A stretch of DNA of 64,000 nt, from the NCBI GenBank assembly GCA_963693285.1, contig OY848925.1:2024932-2088931 (forward strand). The letters are read 5' to 3'. Numbering within the stretch: position 1 is the stretch's first letter; every line of letters begins with the position of its first letter. The notes below the pieces were generated by a model. That model was not told where the DNA came from. It was given only the letters and a program-made list of their open reading frames with translations, and ran no database searches. This document shows positions 58,284 to 64,000 of the stretch, piece by piece. This DNA is from Xestospongia muta (lineage: Eukaryota > Porifera > Demospongiae > Haplosclerida > Petrosiidae). The position numbers were made by a program, and so were the translations under genes.

Positions 58284-59950
58284 ATGGCTTCTGAAGGAGT
58301 TCCACAAGCCAAAAGACCTAGACATGATCGTGATAGAGAGGATATGGAAGTTGATACTGATGAAGACACAGTTCCTGGTGATATAGACGCTAGTCAGATG
58401 ATTTTATCTCCTATATCAACTCAAAGTGAAAGAGACATAGGGACTGCTTGTCAAATTCCTGTAAGTATCCCATCAAAAATATAATTGAAAATTCTTCTCT
58501 TCTCATGTTTCAGACACAGAACATTGACGATGGTATAATTGAGAAGTTACTTCTAGTTAATTTCATGTGTCATCAAAAATTAGAGGTTCAACTCAATTCT
58601 AATGTTAATTTCATACTGGGACAAAATGGAAGTAAGTGATATGTATTTGATTTGTTAGTGTTTTAGTAAAGACTGTTTGAGTGTCTAATATTATATCTTC
58701 AATGATATAGTAATTTGATATGAATGAATGTTGTATGTTGTATTTTGAAATCAATTCCCACAACTTTTAGGCTATCTTTAATATGTTTTTAAGTAGTAGA
58801 GGACCAGTTTTTACAAAATGTCTTGAAAATTATTTGGCTATGGAGTAGATGCTATTATAAATTTCATTGTTAAAATGCTGTAGCAAGATAACACTTAGAC
58901 TGACTGACTTATAAGTATTATAACACTAACACATACCATTTAGTACAAATAAATTAGAATTACATATAATTCACATGTACAATATGTATGTATTAATATG
59001 GGTGGGGTCACACTTAAATACACTGTAGATATAAATGTACTGATCCATGGTAGTTTAATGAAATGAGTAGCAATGATAGACAAATATTATGTGTAAATTC
59101 TTGTTATAAAACGTCTTTGGTTGTATTTCCCGTATGATGTTTAATAGATTATTGTCTATATATTTATTATTCTTTTTCTTTTCAGGTGGTAAGAGTGCTA
59201 TTATGACTGCTATTATAGTGGCTCTTGGAGGAAAGGCTACATCTACTCAACGAGCTAGTTCATTAAAGAGTTTTATACGTACTGGTTGTAGGTACATATA
59301 ATGTAATACTTTATATAATAATTATTACTTAATTTATATAGTCAAGCTGATATTCATCTGACTTTACGTAACCGAGGAGAAGAGGCATATAAACCAGAGG
59401 AATATGGTCATTGTATTACTGTTGTTCGTAGTATTAGGAAAGATGGTGCATCTACTTATAAGCTAAAAACTAGCAGAGGTAAGAATTGTAGCTGTGTCAT
59501 TTAATGCCACACCTACAATATATCAGTGTACATTATTGATGGATGTTACAGTATTAATTTTAGATGATTTTATATCCAACTATTATATGTTTTATTGTAT
59601 AGGTCATGTGATGGCATCAACTAAAGATGAATTGCTACGTATTTTAGATCACTTCAACATACAGGTATAGAGCACCTTAATATCATGCGTTCATGTAACA
59701 TATAACTTTATATAGGTTGATAATCCAGTATGTATGTTAAGTCAAGATACAAGTCGTCATTTCCTTCACAGTAGTAATCCCAGTGCTAAGTTTAAACTGT
59801 TTATGAAAGGGACTCATTTGGAAAAGATAGCTCATGATTATGCTCAGGCTGAGGAACAACAGAGAATAATGAAAGAAGAGATTATCAGAAAGAAATCTAT
59901 GTTACCTGTACTAGAAATGAAAGCCAAACAGTTTGAAGAGGAAGTACAAG
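58284..59950 (+). CDS. SMC6: SMC6, 5' portion (six exons, first 278 residues)
   Basis: Exons: 58,284-58,460, 58,514-58,631, 59,186-59,291, 59,342-59,478, 59,603-59,664, 59,716-59,950, all with GT/AG and one frame. The N-terminus has a basic KRPRHDR stretch (possible nuclear signal) and an acidic patch. Then come [17 protein letters not shown], the Walker A loop [14 protein letters not shown] (split by intron 2), [41 protein letters not shown] and [19 protein letters not shown]. Order and content match the ATPase head of SMC6, which with SMC5 forms the DNA-repair and genome-stability complex. Residues 230-278 begin the coiled coil. No further exon is evident after the GTCAGT donor at 59,951. 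The hinge, second arm and Walker B are absent up to 64,000. Either the gene is truncated, or it continues beyond the window with FReD genes nested in an intron. Fragments of the same exons are scattered elsewhere in the window. Confidence 0.82.
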
Positions 59951-60764
59951 GTCAGTAGATGTATATGTACTTATCCTGCTGGTCTAATAAAATATATGTA
60001 ACAGTAGTTTATAATGTCTAGAGTATTGGTATAGATATTAGAGGTGTGGCTGTCTTTTATTTACTCTTGCTTTTACTTCCTTTGGTTTGAACTTAGAAAT
60101 AACTATATTGACAGTCATCTAAAACAGTGATGTCCTTATAGTAGTAAATCTTCATATTGACTCCAACTATGGTATTAGTAATACATTAATGTACTAAACA
60201 TATTATCAACTAATGAGATGCTTTGGGTTGGACTCATTGTATCATCCAGTTACTGCAGTATTATATTTGGTAGTTTGTAAAGTATGAAGAAGCATGTACT
60301 GACCATTTTCGTTTTCTGCTTGGCACGCAGAACAAATAATATAGTTAATCTTCACAAAGTAATCATCAATACATTTAATTATTGTTGCCTCAAGTACTTT
60401 GAATTTGCTGTAATTTATTGAGGTTTGCAAACTCAGCAAATAATAACTTATCAAAAGAAATATATAAAAAACTAACAATCTAAAAATAATGTCATTATTT
60501 TAAGAACAACTATTATTGTAAATAATGTATCGTTAAAATATTCCAGATTCCTTCTTGTACTTCAGATAACTCCCTTCCATTTACATTCAATACCATGTTG
60601 ATTAATACCAAATATGTTATAGGAACAAAAACATGAACAGACTTTTTAATGAAAATTCAATCAATGCTAAATTATATTTTATGAAATCATATAATAAAGG
60701 GACTACTTAAATAATTACAATAATGTCATTAGTCAACAAGTATTACTGAGAACATATTTTGTTA
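59951..60764. other. Spacer after SMC6 exon 6
   Basis: Holds the FReD 3'-flank module (60,160-60,300). I could not find a further coiled-coil exon. Minus-strand frame 60,242-60,478 is unsupported. Confidence 0.5.
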
Positions 60765-61305
60765 TTAAATACGACGTATTTTCATTTCAACATATTGTAG
60801 ATAATATGCTGTACCTTTCTGAGCAAACCATACAATGCCATCTTGAGTATTAGCACTATAGCCACCATTTAAGGTACACTTATAGCAGCTTTTATACCAC
60901 CATGTACCAGGAGAACTGGCGCAATTTTTGCCATACAGATCACTATCATTGTCTTTAGTAATAAAGTTAATGAGGTTATGATATGTGAGTGAATCTCCAG
61001 CAGTACCACTATATCCACATACACGGAGTCTATAATTAGTGGTAATACCACGTATGTAAAAGAGAGAGTAGCTGGCATATTGACTGTTACAAATTTTATC
61101 TTTCACATTTACTCACAGTTGTGATGTTACATTCTCATTAGATAAACAATGGATTTTACTTAGTCCTAGCCAATATTCTCCTGAGGTATTTCCAAAACCA
61201 TGAACATAATCAGCTTGAGATAGAAGTCAACAGAGCCATCCATTCTTCTTTAAAAAACAGTCCATTTACCGCTATCAGTCTCCATGTCACAATAGGTCTA
61301 TAGAT
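60765..61305 (-). pseudogene. FReD exon 3 pseudogene
   Basis: The fibrinogen exon is full length but broken. The GGGW motif is changed to SGKW, about four bases are lost near 61,213 (frameshift), and a TGA replaces an arginine codon at about 61,115 (QL*V). The last 113 residues remain open (MKDKICNSQYASY, DNDSD, KNCASSPGTWWYKSCY, EMKIRRI). SNLNG is replaced by CTLNG with an extra cysteine. No exon 1 or 2 is recognisable to its right. Confidence 0.85.
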
Positions 61306-62107
61306 ACAACCTACCCTACTATTGAAGTCTTTCCACAGCTGATAAGATTTGAAGTAATTATAGAAAGCATTGCTAAAGTAGAGAACTAGAAATACCAAAA
61401 TTGTTCTTTTTCTTGTCGTTCCATTTCTCCTACACTAACACAATTTTGTGGGAATTTTTGCAATAGTTTGAAGACAACAGAAAAGGATTTAAGACTGCTT
61501 GCGTGGGAACAGTCTATACACATTTCCTATAAATTAAAGTTGTTTGTGAATAGTGGTTTCTTGCAAACTACAGCCAATCTGTACTGATTTTCTATGACAG
61601 CTATTCATTGCAACTATTATTATTAAAATTATAACTAGTATATTATCATATGATGAAATTGTTTGTTGTGTAAACACTTTCATTTTGAATACTTGAGAGT
61701 TGGCAAATGTTATAGAACTGCTCTGACTTTTTCTCAAGTAATATAACTCAGACTCTTTGATCAGTCATGCCAATTCACATTAGAAGTAATAATATTCATT
61801 GGTTCATATATGTATTAGCAGTTACTATATTGGTTTAATTTCATTTGTTGCTCTAAAACAATAATACAATAAATCAATAAGAACAAATATATCCCAATAC
61901 ATATATAGTTAACACATGGTCCAAAATGATCATTGGACAGCCGATTGCTGTACATGTTACACATGCTAGATAAAAAAATATACAAGTAATAAAAAAAACA
62001 TTTTATAAAAATGAAAGTGGATGTAGGGATAATAATACTAAACAAAAAATGCATAATATTATAAGATGTCTTTAATCAAGAAATATTACAGAGGAGATAT
62101 TTTGTTG
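61306..62107. other. Spacer, no gene seen
   Basis: AT-rich. Frames at 61,534-61,737 and 61,815-62,054 (minus) lack splice or family support. Confidence 0.5.
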
Positions 62108-63081
62108 TTAGACACGACGTATTTTCATTTCAACATATGGTAGAGAATATGCCCAGCCTTTCCAATGATACCATACAATACCGTAATGAGTATCATTACC
62201 ATAGAGACCATTTAAGTTAGAGTAATAGCATCCTTTATACCACCAAGCACCTGTGTAACCAATTGCACAATTACTACCATAAACATCATTGTCATTGTCT
62301 TTAGTGGTAAATTTCATTAGATGATGATATATAAGAGAGTCTCCAGCAGTACCATTATATCCAGATACATGGAGAGTATAATCAGTAGTAGAACTATCTA
62401 TGTAAAAAGTAGAGTAACTGGCAAATGCACTATTATTATTGTCATCTCTCATATCAACTCGTAGTTTTGTAGATACACTTCCATTAGCTAAACGATGAAG
62501 TTTACTAAGTCCTAGCCAATACTCTCCTGAGATGTTACCAAAACCATGAACATAATCAGCCCAGTTGAGATAGAAGTCAACAGAGCCATCCATTCTTCTT
62601 TGAAAGACAGTCCATCCACCACCATCAGTCTCCATGTCACAATTGGCCTATATAATGTATAGAGATGAAGCATAATGCTTATTCAAGCAATGTTGTACCT
62701 TAAATGGTGACATATTGTCAGGTTTGAGAAAATAGACACCATTTTTAGTTTGTCCCTTCCTCAAAGCATCAAGACAGTCCAGATAATATACTTCAGGAGT
62801 AGTAGGTGGATCATTAACAAAACAAGTACAGTTGTATTTTCCATTCTCCTTTAGTTCTATACAAGTACAAGAGAGATCTTGTCCCTCCTCATCTGTAGCT
62901 TTACAACTATACAGATACTCTGTAAGGAATTAGAATTAAGAAATTAATTACACTTTCATCAACTAAATAACAAATATGCTTAGCTTTTGAATAATAGAAT
63001 TTGACCTTTTGGTTCTGGTGGACAATTTGCTATCACACTGCAGACAGCAATAGAGATAAAGAGAACAATACTGAGCTTCAT
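62108..63081 (-). CDS. Secreted fibrinogen-related protein, type I (intact, 3 exons, 278 aa)
   Basis: Model: 63,006-63,081, 62,699-62,919, 62,108-62,647 on the minus strand (76 + 221 + 540 nt), with GT/AG ends and in phase. Signal MKLSIVLFISIAV; six-Cys module starting EYLYSCKATDEEG; CLDALRKGQTKNGVYF; then [18 protein letters not shown]. Here the usual AYCD is ANCD, which adds a possible N-glycosylation-type context only if followed by Ser or Thr, and it is not. The calcium stretch DNDND is followed by a short loop (VYGSNCA) instead of the longer PGNWG type, then GAWWYKGCYYSNLNGLYG and an EMKIRRV end like type II genes. So the C-terminal half is mosaic relative to the other type I genes. Probable soluble lectin. 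Confidence 0.88.
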
Positions 63082-63130
63082 TTCTGTTTGGAATTGACGC
63101 CTTCACCTGTCTTTGTGGTACTCAATGATT

Positions 63131-63159
63131 CCTTTATATAACATAAGATGGGACTCTCC
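63131..63159 (-). promoter_or_regulatory. Type I FReD promoter block
   Basis: TATATAAAGG at 63,131-63,140 and GGGACTCTCC at 63,150-63,159. It belongs to a gene outside the 1-45.6 kb duplication, so the block is older than that event. Confidence 0.6.
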
Positions 63160-63519
63160 CAATGTTTGTTATAACTGCTTAGTCATGGTGTCATCATTAT
63201 CATACAGACATGATGGCAGACAAACTATACCTTTGATGTAATAGCATGATTTAAGATTAGTGTAAAGATTTATTCAGGTTAGCATTATCAGCATATGTAG
63301 TAGGTTTCATTTACTCTAAACATGAGTAATTAAAGCTGACTCATCATTATAATTATCCTATCTCATCATCTTAAGTCAGCTAAATGTTACTATGTTTATG
63401 ACCACATTCTGCCTCTCTCTGTCTTTAAGGTCATAGTACATTATCAATGTAAGGTAAACCACACATTTTATTGACATTCAATCTTACCCTAAACTTTTGT
63501 ATATTATTTTGCACAGGCA

Positions 63520-63700
63520 AAAATTATCTTTTATTTCCCTTGTTTTCTTAAATATGTCTACCTATTTGGCAGTAATATTATTCATGCAGAGAAAATTCAT
63601 GTTGTCCAATTTTTGGTCGGCTATACAGTGGGAAGACCCCTCTCCTATAATTATAATTAGTAACACTACTACTAACAAGAAGACAGCCATTGTCCCTATT
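63520..63700 (-). pseudogene. Decayed type II FReD exon 1
   Basis: Ordered similarity to 17,060-17,255 and 44,030-44,215 (CTACCTATTTGGCAGTAATATT, TATACAGTGGGAAGACCCC, TAGTAACACTACTACTAACAAG). Again it sits to the right of a type I gene. Confidence 0.65.
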
Positions 63701-63764
63701 ATGTGTAGTAATTTAGATACATGTAATGATAACATCATTGTATCCAGTACTACATATCTATAAA

Positions 63765-64000
63765 ATGTAGTGATAATTGTGTGTATCTATCTTATTGATA
63801 TTATAAAATGTCATCTTTTGTCATAGCTATTTGATTTTTTAATAAGTAATGAAATAATTATTAGTAATAACTTAAACCATTTGTTGAGATGGAAAATTCT
63901 AACTTGTGTTTATAACAAAACATTTCATGATACAAAATATTGACATCCTCCCCTAATCCATGCCATACATTCATACACAGTGTCTTATTGTCGTCAAGTA
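63765..64000. other. Right edge, no gene seen
   Basis: Matches the flank at 17,340-17,480 and 44,340-44,420 (AACCATTTGTTGAGAT, AACATTTCATGA). If collinear, an SMC6-like coiled-coil relic could lie just beyond the window. Confidence 0.4.

Noticed and set aside
61534..62054. Minus-strand frames of 67 and 79 aa with hydrophobic runs
   Set aside because: No splice-consistent extension, no promoter block, AT-rich composition like the spacer, and no recognisable motif.

Overview
The window is eukaryotic, AT-rich and intron-bearing (short introns with GT/AG ends, polypyrimidine-poor TATAG or TTTCAG acceptors). Its gene content (many fibrinogen-related lectin genes, SLC15/POT-like transporters, an SMC6 5' end, a MULE transposase fragment, an LRR/NLR-like remnant) and sequence style suggest a marine invertebrate. 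A demosponge such as Amphimedon is my best guess, from recollection of such families and not from a search.

Layout. Positions 1-22.8 kb and 23.0-45.6 kb are two broadly collinear copies of one tandemly duplicated unit: SMC6-like scraps, type I fibrinogen genes, type II fibrinogen gene, POT-like transporter, POT pseudogene, more SMC6-like scraps, FReD relics. The copies differ by multi-kb and sub-kb indels. Unit 1 lacks about 3.0 kb near 8,730; unit 2 lacks about 2.9 kb at 44,938; unit 1's second POT copy is cut at about 13,495 next to a MULE transposase fragment. Positions 46.0-47.8 kb hold a plus-strand type II gene. An LRR remnant, two tandem terminal-inverted-repeat elements and two small putative secreted-protein genes fill 48.5-54.0 kb. 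Positions 55-57 kb hold another type II gene between direct repeats. The last part has a well-formed 5' portion of SMC6 (58.3-59.95 kb), then a FReD pseudogene and an intact type I gene (62.1-63.1 kb).

The fibrinogen-related (FReD) genes fall into two three-exon classes. Type I has a 76-nt signal exon, a 221-nt exon with a six-cysteine module plus the start of the fibrinogen domain, and a final exon carrying the rest. Type II has a signal plus a different Cys-rich module in exon 1 (229-235 nt), an 89-nt exon, then the same kind of final exon. I reconstruct three intact type I genes, four intact type II genes, several frameshifted or truncated copies, and more than 15 relics. Type I genes share a promoter block: a TATA box and, at a fixed spacing of 19 bp, a motif one base from the classical kappaB site.

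Taken together this looks like a birth-and-death cluster of secreted, probably carbohydrate- or microbe-binding lectins. Two intact oligopeptide-transporter-like genes were duplicated with it. SMC6 fragments have been copied repeatedly among the lectin genes. All exon boundaries were read by eye from splice consensus and reading frame, and none is supported by transcript data.
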